NCBI RefSeq assembly: GCF_028369135.1 | Contig: NZ_JAPWHW010000014.1 | Coordinates: 62,001 to 126,000, forward strand | DNA length: 64,000 nt | From: Roseovarius sp. ZX-A-9 | GTDB taxonomy: Bacteria; Pseudomonadota; Alphaproteobacteria; Rhodobacterales; Rhodobacteraceae | Direction of reading: 5' to 3' | In this document: positions 26,230-34,612 of the stretch, one piece after another | Position numbering within the stretch: the stretch's first letter is position 1 | Layout of the letters: the number at the start of each line of letters is the position of its first letter | Notes under the pieces: generated by a model | Told to the model about the DNA's origin: nothing | What the model saw: only the letters and a program-made list of their open reading frames with translations | Database searches by the model: none | Position numbers and translations under genes: made by a program

Positions 26230-27411
26230 TCAGATCGCCTTGGTCAGAACATCCACCAGATCGGTCTTTTCCCAGCTGAACCCGCCATCTGCATCGGGTG
26301 CGCGACCGAAATGGCCATAGGCCGCCGTACGCTGATAGATCGGACGGTTCAGTTGCAGGTGCTCGCGGATGCCACGCGGGCTGAGGTCCATGCATTTCGA
26401 GACCGCTTTCTCGATCTGCGCCGGCGACACATCGCCAGTGCCGTGAGTGTCGGCATAGACCGACAGCGGCTGACTGACCCCGATGGCATAGCTCAACTGG
26501 ATGGTGCATTTCTGCGCCATGCCCGCCGCCACCACGTTCTTGGCCAGATAGCGCGCGGCATAAGCCGCCGAGCGGTCCACCTTGGTCGGATCCTTGCCCG
26601 AGAACGCGCCGCCGCCATGCGGGGCCGCACCGCCATAGGTGTCCACGATGATCTTGCGTCCGGTAAGTCCCGCATCACCGTCCGGACCACCGATCACGAA
26701 CTTGCCGGTCGGGTTCACATGCCATTTCGTCGCGTCGGTCAGCCACCCCTCGGGCAGAACCTCGCGGATATAGGGGCTTACGATGTCGTAGATGTCGGCA
26801 CTGGTCAGCGCCTCGTCCAGATGCTGCGTGCTCAGCACGATCGAACCGATACCTACAGGCTTGCCGCGTTCATAGATCACGGACAGCTGGCTCTTAGCGT
26901 CAGGCCCTAGGGCCGGTTCGGTTCCATCCTTGCGCACTTCGGCAAGCCGGCGCAGGATCGCGTGGCTGTACTGGATGGGGGCCGGCATCAATGCGTCGGT
27001 CTCGTCAGTGGCAAAGCCGAACATGATGCCCTGATCGCCTGCGCCCTCTTCCTTGCCCGACGCCGCATCAACCCCTTGGGCGATATGCGCGGACTGCTCG
27101 TGCAGCAGGTTAGTGATCTCGCAGGTTTTCCAGTGGAACTTCTCCTGCTCGTAGCCGATGTCGCGAATGCACGACCGGACGATATCCTCCATCCCGTCCA
27201 TGTAACCGCGGAGCTTTTCCTGATCCGAAAGCCCCACCTCGCCGCCGATCACCACGCGATTGGTGGTGGCAAAGGTCTCTGCTGCCACACGCGCTTCGGG
27301 TTCTTCGGTCAGCAAAGCGTCCAGCACCGCATCCGAAATGCGGTCGCACACCTTGTCGGGATGCCCTTCAGAGACGGATTCCGAGGTGAAGATATAATTC
27401 TGTCGTGCCAT
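26230..27411 (-). CDS. metK: S-adenosylmethionine synthetase
   Basis: A 393-residue enzyme forming SAM from methionine and ATP. Motifs are [55 protein letters not shown], and [19 protein letters not shown], all intact. The start is placed at the ATG at 27411 (MARQNY) rather than the in-frame ATG at 27423. The GGAG at about eight bases upstream of 27411 forms part of the SAM/SAH-type riboswitch (27412-27459), and the family normally starts MARxNY. Expression is therefore expected to drop at translation when SAM or SAH is abundant. Confidence 0.97.
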   Translation of the reverse strand: MARQNYIFTSESVSEGHPDKVCDRISDAVLDALLTEEPEARVAAETFATTNRVVIGGEVGLSDQEKLRGYMDGMEDIVRSCIRDIGYEQEKFHWKTCEITNLLHEQSAHIAQGVDAASGKEEGAGDQGIMFGFATDETDALMPAPIQYSHAILRRLAEVRKDGTEPALGPDAKSQLSVIYERGKPVGIGSIVLSTQHLDEALTSADIYDIVSPYIREVLPEGWLTDATKWHVNPTGKFVIGGPDGDAGLTGRKIIVDTYGGAAPHGGGAFSGKDPTKVDRSAAYAARYLAKNVVAAGMAQKCTIQLSYAIGVSQPLSVYADTHGTGDVSPAQIEKAVSKCMDLSPRGIREHLQLNRPIYQRTAAYGHFGRAPDADGGFSWEKTDLVDVLTKAI

Positions 27412-27459
27412 GAAGTGCTCCATTCATATGACATCGCCACGCCAGGAAGCCGTTGTGAC
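27412..27459 (-). promoter_or_regulatory. SAM/SAH-type riboswitch upstream of metK
   Basis: On the minus strand the leader reads GTCACAACGGCTTCCTGGCG then TGGC, a 17-base spacer and GGAGCACTTC ending at the ATG. GTCAC pairs with GTGGC to form the short stem. The loop segment GGCTTCC can pair with GGAGC, forming the pseudoknot that hides the ribosome-binding site. This matches the compact SAM/SAH class known from Rhodobacterales in front of metK, as recalled from published consensus. A covariance-model hit would settle it. Confidence 0.85.
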
Positions 27460-27464
27460 GAATT

Positions 27465-27480
27465 CGCGCTAGCTAGCGCG
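27465..27480. repeat. 16-base perfect palindrome upstream of the metK riboswitch
   Basis: CGCGCTAGCTAGCGCG is identical to its reverse complement. It lies five bases before the aptamer stem on the metK sense strand and is followed, away from metK, by a GC alternating run. It could be an operator, part of the transcription start region, or a remnant terminator stem of lnt. Confidence 0.4.
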
Positions 27481-27541
27481 CCCGCGCGCGCGCCGTCAAT
27501 CGTTAATGCGGTAAAGGGCCCCGCTGTGTCGTCTCTTTCAC

Positions 27542-29071
27542 TCAGGCGTTCTGAGCGGACTGCCGCGCAAACCTGTGCCGCTGAGCCGCAAGCGCAGCGA
27601 TCAGCAGCATCAGCGCCAGCACCGGCCAATCGCCCAACCGGGCATAGGGCGTCGGCGGCGCGGCGCGCGGTAACGCCACATCCAGCCAGCCCGCCTGCCC
27701 CAGCGGTATCTCGCCAATTATCTGCCCGCGCGCGTCGATCAGGGCCGAGACACCGGTATTGGCGACCCGTATCATCGGCAGGCCCTGTTCAACGCTGCGC
27801 AACCGCGCCTGCGCCAGGTGTTGGTACGGGCCGGACAGCTCTCCGAACCAGGCATCATTGGTGATCAATAGCAGAAAATCGGGCCTTTCCGGCGCGCCTG
27901 CGATGTTGCGCGGAAAGACACCTTCGTAACAGATCAGTGGTAACGCCCGGCCCAGCCCGGGCACCTCAACAAGCTGTGGACCGGGACCGGAGGAATAGCC
28001 GTTGCCCTGACGCGCTGCAAAACCGCGCAGCCCGAACCGCGCCAGCGTGTCACCAAAGGGCAGGTATTCGCCGAAGGGAACCAGGTGATGCTTGTCGTAG
28101 GATGCGGACACCGTACCGTCCGGCGCGATCAGCGCCAAAGTGTTGAAGAACCGCATCCCCTGCATCCGTTGCAGTCCGACAATGGCAGGCGCACCGCGCG
28201 CGGCTGCGGCGATATGGCCCAGCGTATCGCCCGCATGGTTCAGCAGGACCGGCACGGCGGTTTCCGGCCAGACCACCAGATCAGGCGGATCACCCGCCGA
28301 CGTGTAGGCGATCTGACGATCAAAAAAACCCTGGATCTTGTCCGGGTCCCATTTTTCGTGCTGCGCCGCATTGGGCTGGACCAGCCGCACGATGGGCGCG
28401 CCCTGCGGCATCGGGACCGGCGTACCGAGGTTTGGCCCCGCCGCATAGGCAGCCGCCAAAGCCACCAGCGCAACGCCTCCACGGACACGCTGGCCCGCCA
28501 CCGCGTGCCACAGCGCCGCTGCAGCGCCAAGGCTCAGCGCGCATAACAAGAGCGGCCCGCCGATCGCGGCCCATTGCATCATCGGTGTGCCAATCCAGAT
28601 ATGGCCGATCTGCGCCCAGGGAAAACCGGTAAAGATAACACCGCGTAGCGCCTCGGTCAGCGTCAGCGCCGCGACCCAAGCCATCGCACCACCGCCCAGC
28701 CACCGCGCGGCCCAGACGCCCAGCATCCAGAAAAGGCCCAGTCCCGCGCTCAGCAGCACCAGTGCGAAGGGCGCCATCCAGCCATGGGTCGCCACATCAA
28801 CAAGGAATGGCTCCACGATCCAGTTGAGCGCCACCAGAAAATATCCGGTGCCCGCTGCCAGCCCCAGCCATGCCGCCTGTCGCGCGGTCCATTGAAGCGT
28901 ACAGATGCCGAAAAAGGCTGCAAGCGCCAGCAGCGTCAGTGGCCAGAACCCGAAGGGAGCCTGCCCCAGCCCCGCTAGCGCACCCAGCACCGCACAAAGC
29001 GCGGCGCGCTTCCATGCGCCAAGGCTCTCTATCCGCAGCGCGATGCCGGCGGGCATCGTTCGCTCGGTCAT
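27542..29071 (-). CDS. lnt: Apolipoprotein N-acyltransferase
   Basis: A 509-residue inner-membrane enzyme that adds the third acyl chain to lipoproteins. About six N-terminal membrane segments (residues about 15-215) precede a periplasmic nitrilase-like domain. The catalytic triad can be placed: Glu in VVWPETAVPVLL, Lys in YDKHHLVPFGEYLPF, Cys in LPLICYEGVFP. A final membrane segment is near LALMLLIAALAA. It overlaps corC by four bases, the usual corC-lnt order. The gap between lnt and metK (27424-27541) holds the riboswitch and no terminator obvious to the eye. Confidence 0.95.
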   Translation of the reverse strand: MTERTMPAGIALRIESLGAWKRAALCAVLGALAGLGQAPFGFWPLTLLALAAFFGICTLQWTARQAAWLGLAAGTGYFLVALNWIVEPFLVDVATHGWMAPFALVLLSAGLGLFWMLGVWAARWLGGGAMAWVAALTLTEALRGVIFTGFPWAQIGHIWIGTPMMQWAAIGGPLLLCALSLGAAAALWHAVAGQRVRGGVALVALAAAYAAGPNLGTPVPMPQGAPIVRLVQPNAAQHEKWDPDKIQGFFDRQIAYTSAGDPPDLVVWPETAVPVLLNHAGDTLGHIAAAARGAPAIVGLQRMQGMRFFNTLALIAPDGTVSASYDKHHLVPFGEYLPFGDTLARFGLRGFAARQGNGYSSGPGPQLVEVPGLGRALPLICYEGVFPRNIAGAPERPDFLLLITNDAWFGELSGPYQHLAQARLRSVEQGLPMIRVANTGVSALIDARGQIIGEIPLGQAGWLDVALPRAAPPTPYARLGDWPVLALMLLIAALAAQRHRFARQSAQNA

Positions 29072-29973
29072 TCCCCTGCGGCCGCCGCCCCGGCACCGGG
29101 GACGCGCACACGCATCCGCTTGATCCGCCGCGGGTCGGCGTCGACCACTTCGAAAGAGGTGCCGTTAGGATGCTCGATCACCTCACCGCGTACCGGCACC
29201 CGGCCGACCAGCATGAAGACCAACCCGCCCAGCGTATCAATCTCTTCTTCCTTGACGTCTTCGACATCCGTCAGCGACTGCCCGATCTCGGCCTCGAAAT
29301 CTTCCAGCGGGGTTTTGGCCAGCGCCAGATAGCAACCCGGCTTTTCCTCGGACCACAGCGCGCCTTCGCCAATGTCGTGCTCGTCCTCGATTTCACCGAC
29401 CACCTGTTCGATCAGGTCCTCAATGGTCACCAGCCCATCAACGCCGCCATATTCGTCGATGACCAGCGCCATGTGCCGCCGGTCACTCTGCATCTTCTGC
29501 AGCAGGACGCCGATCGGCATGGAGGGCGGGACATAGAGCAGCGGACGCAGCATGTTCTTGAGCGAAAACCGCCCACCATTGCCGTTAAATCCGTGCTTGA
29601 GCGCGAAATCCTTGAGGTGCGCCAATCCGATGGGCGTGTCGAGCGTGCCCTTGTAGACCGGCAACCGTGTCATGCCGCTTTCGCGGAACACTTTCACCAG
29701 TTCATCCTTGGTAATGTCCGATGGCACCGAGACGATATCGGCCTTTGGGATCGCTACGTCCTCAACCACCATATCATGCAGGTTAAGCATGCCGCGCACG
29801 CTCGCCTCCTTGGTGCCATTGGCGTGGCCCTCGGCCTCGTCATCTGTATCACTCGAGGCGAAAGCCCCTATGAAACGGCGAAAGAACCCGCCTTGGTCGT
29901 CGTCGCCTGTTTGCGCGCCCTGCGCTGCGTTAGACGCATCTTCGATACTATCGCCCATCGTTCCTTTTTCCAT
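29068..29973 (-). CDS. corC: CBS-domain protein of the CorC/HlyC family
   Basis: A 301-residue soluble protein. An N-terminal acidic, low-complexity stretch is followed by two CBS domains (about 75-190; motifs [20 protein letters not shown] and [20 protein letters not shown]) and a C-terminal CorC_HlyC domain. It lacks the DUF21 membrane domain, as is usual for CorC proteins linked to magnesium/cobalt efflux and YbeX-like ribosome-related functions. The classical order ybeY-corC-lnt is kept except for the decayed ybeY copy between ybeY and corC. Confidence 0.92.
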   Translation of the reverse strand: MEKGTMGDSIEDASNAAQGAQTGDDDQGGFFRRFIGAFASSDTDDEAEGHANGTKEASVRGMLNLHDMVVEDVAIPKADIVSVPSDITKDELVKVFRESGMTRLPVYKGTLDTPIGLAHLKDFALKHGFNGNGGRFSLKNMLRPLLYVPPSMPIGVLLQKMQSDRRHMALVIDEYGGVDGLVTIEDLIEQVVGEIEDEHDIGEGALWSEEKPGCYLALAKTPLEDFEAEIGQSLTDVEDVKEEEIDTLGGLVFMLVGRVPVRGEVIEHPNGTSFEVVDADPRRIKRMRVRVPGAGAAAAGE

Positions 29974-30001
29974 ATACCGCGGGGATCGATCCCGCCACGG
30001 T

Positions 30002-30210
30002 TCAATATGGGCTGGTCAGACCCATTTTTTCAAGTATTTCGACCTCGAGCGATTCCATCTACACCGCATCTGCGTCACGCATGTGATCATAACCCGGCAA
30101 ATGCAAGGCCGCATGCACGATCAGACGCGTGGCATGAGCGCGCAGCGGGATGCCGCCGAGCATTGTTTCGGCGCTGCAGGTTTCACGAGCGATGGCGCTA
30201 TCCCCCGGCT
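30002..30210 (-). pseudogene. Decayed partial copy of ybeY (C-terminal part)
   Basis: The minus-strand sequence encodes [45 protein letters not shown], a TAG stop, then MESLEVEILEKMGLTSPY and a stop. This aligns without gaps to the last 70 or so residues of the intact YbeY encoded 290-500 bases away ([48 protein letters not shown]). The in-frame TAG replaces a Leu codon, and the N-terminal half is missing. It is a diverged partial duplication; similarity begins near the EPGD segment at about 30210. Confidence 0.85.
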
Positions 30211-30423
30211 CCGCCTCGCGCCGGCGGTGGCCTTGCGTGATCATGTGAGCCAGCATGTGTCGCACCTCAGGCAAGGTCCGGGGCAGCCGGAAGATCGAAT
30301 CGATCCGACAACCCCGCTCGCAGGCCGCTAGGCGTTTCAGGCTCGCGGCGAAATACAACCCAAAGGCGCAATTTCGGACAAGGGAAGCCGCCCAGCCTGA
30401 CGTACACAAGGCGCAAATATATG

Positions 30424-30454
30424 AAAAGGGCACCGCTTCAGGTGCCCTTTTTTT
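30424..30454 (-). terminator. Rho-independent terminator downstream of ybeY, bidirectional in form
   Basis: GGGCACC (30428-30434) and GGTGCCC (30441-30447) form a stem with a six-base loop, flanked by A4 on one side and T7 on the other. Read leftward it follows the ybeY stop at 30493 and ends in TTTT; read rightward it ends in seven T. No rightward gene ends here, so ybeY is the likely user. It would separate ybeY from corC-lnt. Confidence 0.75.
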
Positions 30455-30492
30455 CATCGCGCACCGGGCATTCAGGTTTATGGCGAAACGCC

Positions 30493-30981
30493 TCAATATG
30501 GGCTGCGCAGGCCCATTTTACCGAGTATCTCGACTTCAAGCGTTTCCATCAACGTGGCGTCCGCGTCACGTAGGTGATCATACCCCAGCAAATGCAGAAC
30601 CGCATGCACGACCAGATGCGTGGCATGAGCGTGCAGCGGGATGTCACCGCGCACAGCCTCGGCCGCGCAGGTTTCATAGGCAATGGCGATATCGCCCAGT
30701 TCCTCATCCCGCACGGGATCGGGCGCGTCGGGTGTGCCGCCGGGTGTCGGTGCGCCGCGTTCGGCACTGGGCCAGCTCAGCACGTTGGTGGGCTGCGCCT
30801 TGCCGCGAAAACTGGTGTTAAGCGCCGCAATGCGCGCGTCGTCACAAGCCAGCACGCTGATCTCGAACGCTTCCGCGTCAAGCCCGAGATGACCCAGCGT
30901 CGCATCGGCCGCCGCGCTGCATAACGCTTCGATGTCCAGGTCTGCCCAACGGGCATCTTCGATGATGATATCCACGCTCAT
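30493..30981 (-). CDS. ybeY: Endoribonuclease YbeY (16S rRNA 3'-end maturation)
   Basis: A 162-residue metalloenzyme of the UPF0054 family, active in 16S rRNA maturation and ribosome quality control. The zinc-binding signature is [16 protein letters not shown] (HxxxHxxGxxH form). The N-terminal part ([20 protein letters not shown], then [11 protein letters not shown]) is normal. The start at 30981 (MSVDIIIED) is preferred over an extension to 31011. It is followed by the terminator at 30424-30454 and then by its own decayed partial copy. Confidence 0.95.
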   Translation of the reverse strand: MSVDIIIEDARWADLDIEALCSAAADATLGHLGLDAEAFEISVLACDDARIAALNTSFRGKAQPTNVLSWPSAERGAPTPGGTPDAPDPVRDEELGDIAIAYETCAAEAVRGDIPLHAHATHLVVHAVLHLLGYDHLRDADATLMETLEVEILGKMGLRSPY

Positions 30982-31128
30982 GCGGCCCTTATGATCGCGC
31001 GGGGCGCGCACAGCAAGGGGCCCCGCACCTGCCGGATCAGAGCTTTTTGACTGCGCATCGCAAGCTGCGGTTCAGATTTTCCCGGTCTTGCGCTAAGCAT
31101 GGGATAAATCGACCAAAGGCGGCCTGCA

Positions 31129-32232
31129 TTGCTACGACTCATCTCGATCAACCTGATCATTTTTGCCTGCCTGATCATCGGGCTTGAGTTGCTCTTTGGC
31201 ACATGGTTTTCCAGCACCCACGCGCTGCACCAGTTTACGAAACCGCGCAATATCGCGCTGGAGCGGCCCAACCCGCTGGGTGACGAACCCGCAGTGATCC
31301 ATTACACCCGCGACGCCAACGGGTTTCGCGGCCTTGCGGCGGATGTGTCCGAGATCGACCTGCTGACCGTGGGCGGCAGCACCACCGACCAGCGCTATCT
31401 TGACGACAGCGCCACCTTTCAGGCGCGGCTGGCGGCGAGTTTTGCAGATGAGGGACGGCAGATCGCCATCGCCAATGCCGGGATCGACGGTCAGTCCACC
31501 TTTGGCCATATCGCGAATTTCGAAGCGTGGTTCAATCGTATCGACGGGCTCGCCCCGCGCTACATTCTATATTATGTCGGGATCAACGACGCGCTGATCC
31601 TGTCGTCCAAACCAGAGTTCGACGTGATCGAAGCCTCGGGCAAGCTGCGCCGCCTACAGCTCTTTATTCGCGAAAAATCAGCGCTCTACCAGCTATACCT
31701 CATCGCCAAACAGGCGATGCGTCCCCCCGAGGAAAGCCACCAGTTATCGCATGCCAACTTCGCGCTGCCCGGCACGCCGCTGACAGATACACCGACCCTC
31801 GCACCCGATGCATTACAGGACCCGGACGTGACCCGCGCGCTGGATACGCTCGGGGACAATATCGCCACGCTCGCCCGGTTGACGCGCGAAATGGGCGCGG
31901 TGCCGATATTTGTCACCCAGCGCAGCACCGCCTGGACGCTAGAGAATGGCAAGGTGGTGGGGATAAAACAGATCTCACCGGGTTTCCTGAACCGCTACAC
32001 AGCCCGTTTCGGGCCGATCAACGGGGTCGATGTGCACGCCGTCGAAAGCCGCATCGCCGATGCGATCCTCACCGCGTGCAGGGCAGCGGATGCGGCCTGC
32101 TTCGACCTAATGCACGAGGTCACGTTCGATCTGGGCCGCGATTTCTATGATGAGGTCCACACCAATGCAGTCGGGGCCGAGGTCATCGCCGCCTATCTGC
32201 ATCGAAAGCTGTCAGAGCTCGAAGGGTTCTGA
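31129..32232 (+). CDS. SGNH/GDSL-type hydrolase-like protein with N-terminal membrane anchor
   Basis: A 367-residue protein. One hydrophobic segment at residues about 4-24 anchors or exports it. The catalytic blocks of the SGNH fold can be followed: block I LLTVGGSTTDQRY, a Gly/Asn block near GIDGQSTFGHI, block III YYVGINDALI, and block V DEVHTNAVGAEVIA (DxxH). The serine sits in GGST instead of GDS, as in many envelope SGNH proteins. The start is TTG at 31129, since the nearest upstream ATG in frame is followed at once by a stop. It stands alone on the plus strand between minus-strand ybeY and phoH. Substrate unknown; sugar O-acyl groups are a possibility. Confidence 0.78.
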   Translation: MLRLISINLIIFACLIIGLELLFGTWFSSTHALHQFTKPRNIALERPNPLGDEPAVIHYTRDANGFRGLAADVSEIDLLTVGGSTTDQRYLDDSATFQARLAASFADEGRQIAIANAGIDGQSTFGHIANFEAWFNRIDGLAPRYILYYVGINDALILSSKPEFDVIEASGKLRRLQLFIREKSALYQLYLIAKQAMRPPEESHQLSHANFALPGTPLTDTPTLAPDALQDPDVTRALDTLGDNIATLARLTREMGAVPIFVTQRSTAWTLENGKVVGIKQISPGFLNRYTARFGPINGVDVHAVESRIADAILTACRAADAACFDLMHEVTFDLGRDFYDEVHTNAVGAEVIAAYLHRKLSELEGF

Positions 32233-32316
32233 TCCGCCCCGAAAGCCAGAGTGAAAATCATTATTCTCCCAACGCTTAACTGGTATAATTAAAGCGCCAC
32301 TTGAACGTGAAACCCC

Positions 32317-33324
32317 TCAGCTATCGGCCTCATACGCTTTGATGATTGCCGCGACCAGCGGATGCCGCACAACGTCCTTGGCGGTAAAGTAGTTGAAACT
32401 GATATTCGGGATCGCCGACAACAGCCGTTCGGCGTCATGCAGCCCGCTCGGCACCCCGCGCGGCAGGTCGATCTGGGTCCGATCGCCAGTAACCACCATG
32501 CGGCTGCCCTCGCCCAGCCGCGTCAGAAACATCTTCATCTGCATCGTCGTGGCGTTCTGTGCCTCGTCCAGCACCACGAACGCATTTGACAGCGTCCGTC
32601 CCCGCATGAAGGCCAGCGGCGCAATCTCGATCTTCTTTTCCTCGATCAGTTTGGCCAGTTGCTTGCCCGGAAGGAAATCGTTCAGCGCGTCGTAGAGCGG
32701 CTGCATATAGGGATCGACTTTATCCTTCATGTCGCCCGGCAAATAGCCGAGCTTCTCTCCGGCCTCGACCGCAGGGCGGCTGAGGATGATCCGGTCCACA
32801 TGCCCTTCGATGAACATCGAAACCCCAACAGCGACCGCCAGATAGGTCTTGCCGGTACCCGCCGGGCCAATCCCGAAGGCCAGTTCGTTCGAGAACAGCG
32901 ACCGCACATAGGCTTTCTGTGCATCGGTGCGCGGCTCCACCAGCTTTTTGCGGGTCTTTATCTCGACCCGCCCGCCCTGAAACATTTCCAGCTGATCACC
33001 GTCTTGCACGCCAGTATCAGCTTCCGTGCCGCCCATACGCAGCTCACGGTCGATATCGCCACGCTCGACCGCGCGACCGGCTTCGAGCCGCTCATAGAGG
33101 GCGCGCAGCACATCGGCCGCCTCCACCACCTGCGCTTGCTCGCCATGCACCGCAAGCTCATTGCCCCGGCGCAGGATCTGCACACTTAGCGTCTGTTCGA
33201 TTTCGGCCAGATTGCGGTCGTGTTCACCGCATAGATCTATCAACAGGAAATTGTCGGGAAACTCGACGATTTGCTTGTGCATCGCGTCGCTTGCGTTGGC
33301 TTCGGGCAGCTCGGCTCGGGTCAA
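32317..33324 (-). CDS. phoH: PhoH family protein (PhoH-like ATPase)
   Basis: A 335-residue cytoplasmic ATPase. The N-terminal part resembles a KH-like RNA-binding segment (about 15-95). The PhoH domain has Walker A GIGPAGTGKTYLAVAVGV and Walker B AFVVLDEAQNATTMQMKMFL, with VTGDRTQIDLP further on. PhoH-like proteins coupled to ybeY are linked to RNA metabolism. In relatives phoH directly precedes ybeY in one operon; here the SGNH gene lies between them on the other strand, so the pair is split. Length and motifs are normal. Confidence 0.93.
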   Translation of the reverse strand: MTRAELPEANASDAMHKQIVEFPDNFLLIDLCGEHDRNLAEIEQTLSVQILRRGNELAVHGEQAQVVEAADVLRALYERLEAGRAVERGDIDRELRMGGTEADTGVQDGDQLEMFQGGRVEIKTRKKLVEPRTDAQKAYVRSLFSNELAFGIGPAGTGKTYLAVAVGVSMFIEGHVDRIILSRPAVEAGEKLGYLPGDMKDKVDPYMQPLYDALNDFLPGKQLAKLIEEKKIEIAPLAFMRGRTLSNAFVVLDEAQNATTMQMKMFLTRLGEGSRMVVTGDRTQIDLPRGVPSGLHDAERLLSAIPNISFNYFTAKDVVRHPLVAAIIKAYEADS

Positions 33325-33428
33325 TCAACTCTCCGGGATTAGGTCTGGCCTGAATTGGCATTTCGGATGGTGACAAGTTGCGGCGGGGCGCGCAAGCGCC
33401 TCGATGCGGCAACCACGCTCATGGCACG

Positions 33429-33459
33429 AAAAAGCCGCGAGCAAACAGCTCGCGGCTTT
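33429..33459 (-). terminator. Rho-independent terminator after the lipoprotein gene
   Basis: On the minus strand AAAGCCGCGAG and CTCGCGGCTTT form an 11-base stem with a seven-base loop, followed by a T run (33433-33429). It lies 27 bases beyond the stop of the small lipoprotein gene and would end the OmpA/lipoprotein transcript. Confidence 0.85.
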
Positions 33460-33485
33460 GATGTTTCTCAGTGCGGGCCCCGCGA

Positions 33486-33785
33486 TCAAACCGGGTCCGA
33501 TACAGGCGAGCCGCGCTTAAACGCACCGGTTGCCGTGTTCGGCGGCGCAGTGCCAGAGCAAACCGGCTTGCCGTATTTGTCCAGACGCTGCGACAGGTAA
33601 CCTTCGATCCCGTCGTCGATGATCCAGTGATCGCACCCGTTCGGGTCAATCCATATACCGGCCTTGAGCTGGCTCAGGTGCTTCGAGTCGAAGCCCCGGT
33701 CAACAGTCTTGTCTTTTTTCGGAGCGTCACACCCGGCGACGACGACGGCTGCGCATAGGGCAACAGCGAGTTTAACAAGTTTCAT
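33486..33785 (-). CDS. Small lipoprotein sharing a motif with the adjacent OmpA-family protein
   Basis: A 99-residue predicted lipoprotein (leader MKLVKLAVALCAAVVVAGC, lipobox VAGC). Residues about 44-76 contain IWIDPNGCDHWIIDDGIEGY followed by a Gly-x-Pro-Val-Cys ending. The same arrangement occurs near the N-terminus of the OmpA-family protein encoded 11 bases upstream. Two cysteines in this motif may form a disulfide in the periplasm. No named domain was recognised. It is probably co-transcribed with the OmpA-like gene and terminated at 33429-33459. Confidence 0.8.
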   Translation of the reverse strand: MKLVKLAVALCAAVVVAGCDAPKKDKTVDRGFDSKHLSQLKAGIWIDPNGCDHWIIDDGIEGYLSQRLDKYGKPVCSGTAPPNTATGAFKRGSPVSDPV

Positions 33786-33796
33786 GTATCGCCCCC

Positions 33797-34372
33797 CTAG
33801 CGAATGCAGATGATTTCGACGCGGCGGTTTTGCTGCATGCCCGCGGCGGTGTTGTTCGATGCTTTCGGCATCCGCTCACCATAACCGCGGACATCCGCGA
33901 TGCGCGCCCCGGTGCTGGCCGCGATGCGTGCCACAGAGTTGGCCCGGCGCAGCGAAAGATCCATGTTGTACTGATCCGATGCGCGGCTGTCGGTGTGGCC
34001 GGTTATGATATAGGACACCGCCCCGGTTTTCTTGAAGAAATCCATCAGATACCGCTTGCCCGAAGGGCTGATCCGCGCGCTGTCTGTCGCAAACAGCTGA
34101 TCGCTGTTCATCACACCGCAAACATTGCCCCGGCGGCAGACCGGAATGCCCTGGCGGTTGGTGTGCGGGCTCATGTAGCCTTCCCAACCGTCATCCATGA
34201 CCCAGTGTTCACATCCGTCCGGATCGACCCAAATCGTTGGCGTGTAATTCTCACCCACAACCGTTTTCTGCTGGGCCAAAGCCGCCCCGCTCGAAAACAC
34301 GATACACGCACCCAGAGCAGCGGCAGCTATCCCCCCCAGAGCGCTGCGACATGACTTCGTCAGTCTCGTCAT
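33797..34372 (-). CDS. OmpA family protein
   Basis: A 191-residue exported protein with a signal peptide (cleavage near GAALAQQ). Residues about 40-72 form a small motif, IWVDPDGCEHWVMDDGWEGY then GIPVC, shared with the next gene. The C-terminal OmpA-like peptidoglycan-binding domain is clear: LFATDSARISPSGKRYLMDF, then YIITGHTDSRASDQYNMDLS, then RRANSVARI, then YGERMP and QNRRVEI. The protein lacks a beta-barrel, so it is probably a periplasmic cell-wall-associated protein. The start is ATG at 34372 with AAGGA upstream; GTG at 34375 is also possible. Confidence 0.9.
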   Translation of the reverse strand: MTRLTKSCRSALGGIAAAALGACIVFSSGAALAQQKTVVGENYTPTIWVDPDGCEHWVMDDGWEGYMSPHTNRQGIPVCRRGNVCGVMNSDQLFATDSARISPSGKRYLMDFFKKTGAVSYIITGHTDSRASDQYNMDLSLRRANSVARIAASTGARIADVRGYGERMPKASNNTAAGMQQNRRVEIICIR

Positions 34373-34612
34373 CACAGCCAAATTCCTTCTTCTGTTCCCC
34401 CCATTGGCCTGCTCGGTTTTTCCGGGCCTGCCAATGTCGTAAATTATCGTTCAACCTTAGCAGCTTTGCCCGTGTTGTGAAGCACTAATAAGGGAGGAAT
34501 CCACCCAGAAGAACCACCTGTGGTCCCTCTAGGCCGGACATTCACAACATACAGGGGCCATGCGCGTGGATCTTCGCCCGGCCAGAACCAGAGACGATTC
34601 GCCAGCTCAGTC

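Noticed and set aside
27412-27540. SAM-II riboswitch in front of metK
   Set aside because: The stem and pseudoknot order fits the smaller SAM/SAH class better, and the element abuts the start codon.
30211-30423. A small RNA reading rightward into the T7 hairpin at 30424-30454
   Set aside because: No promoter or conserved structure was recognised; the hairpin is explained by ybeY termination.
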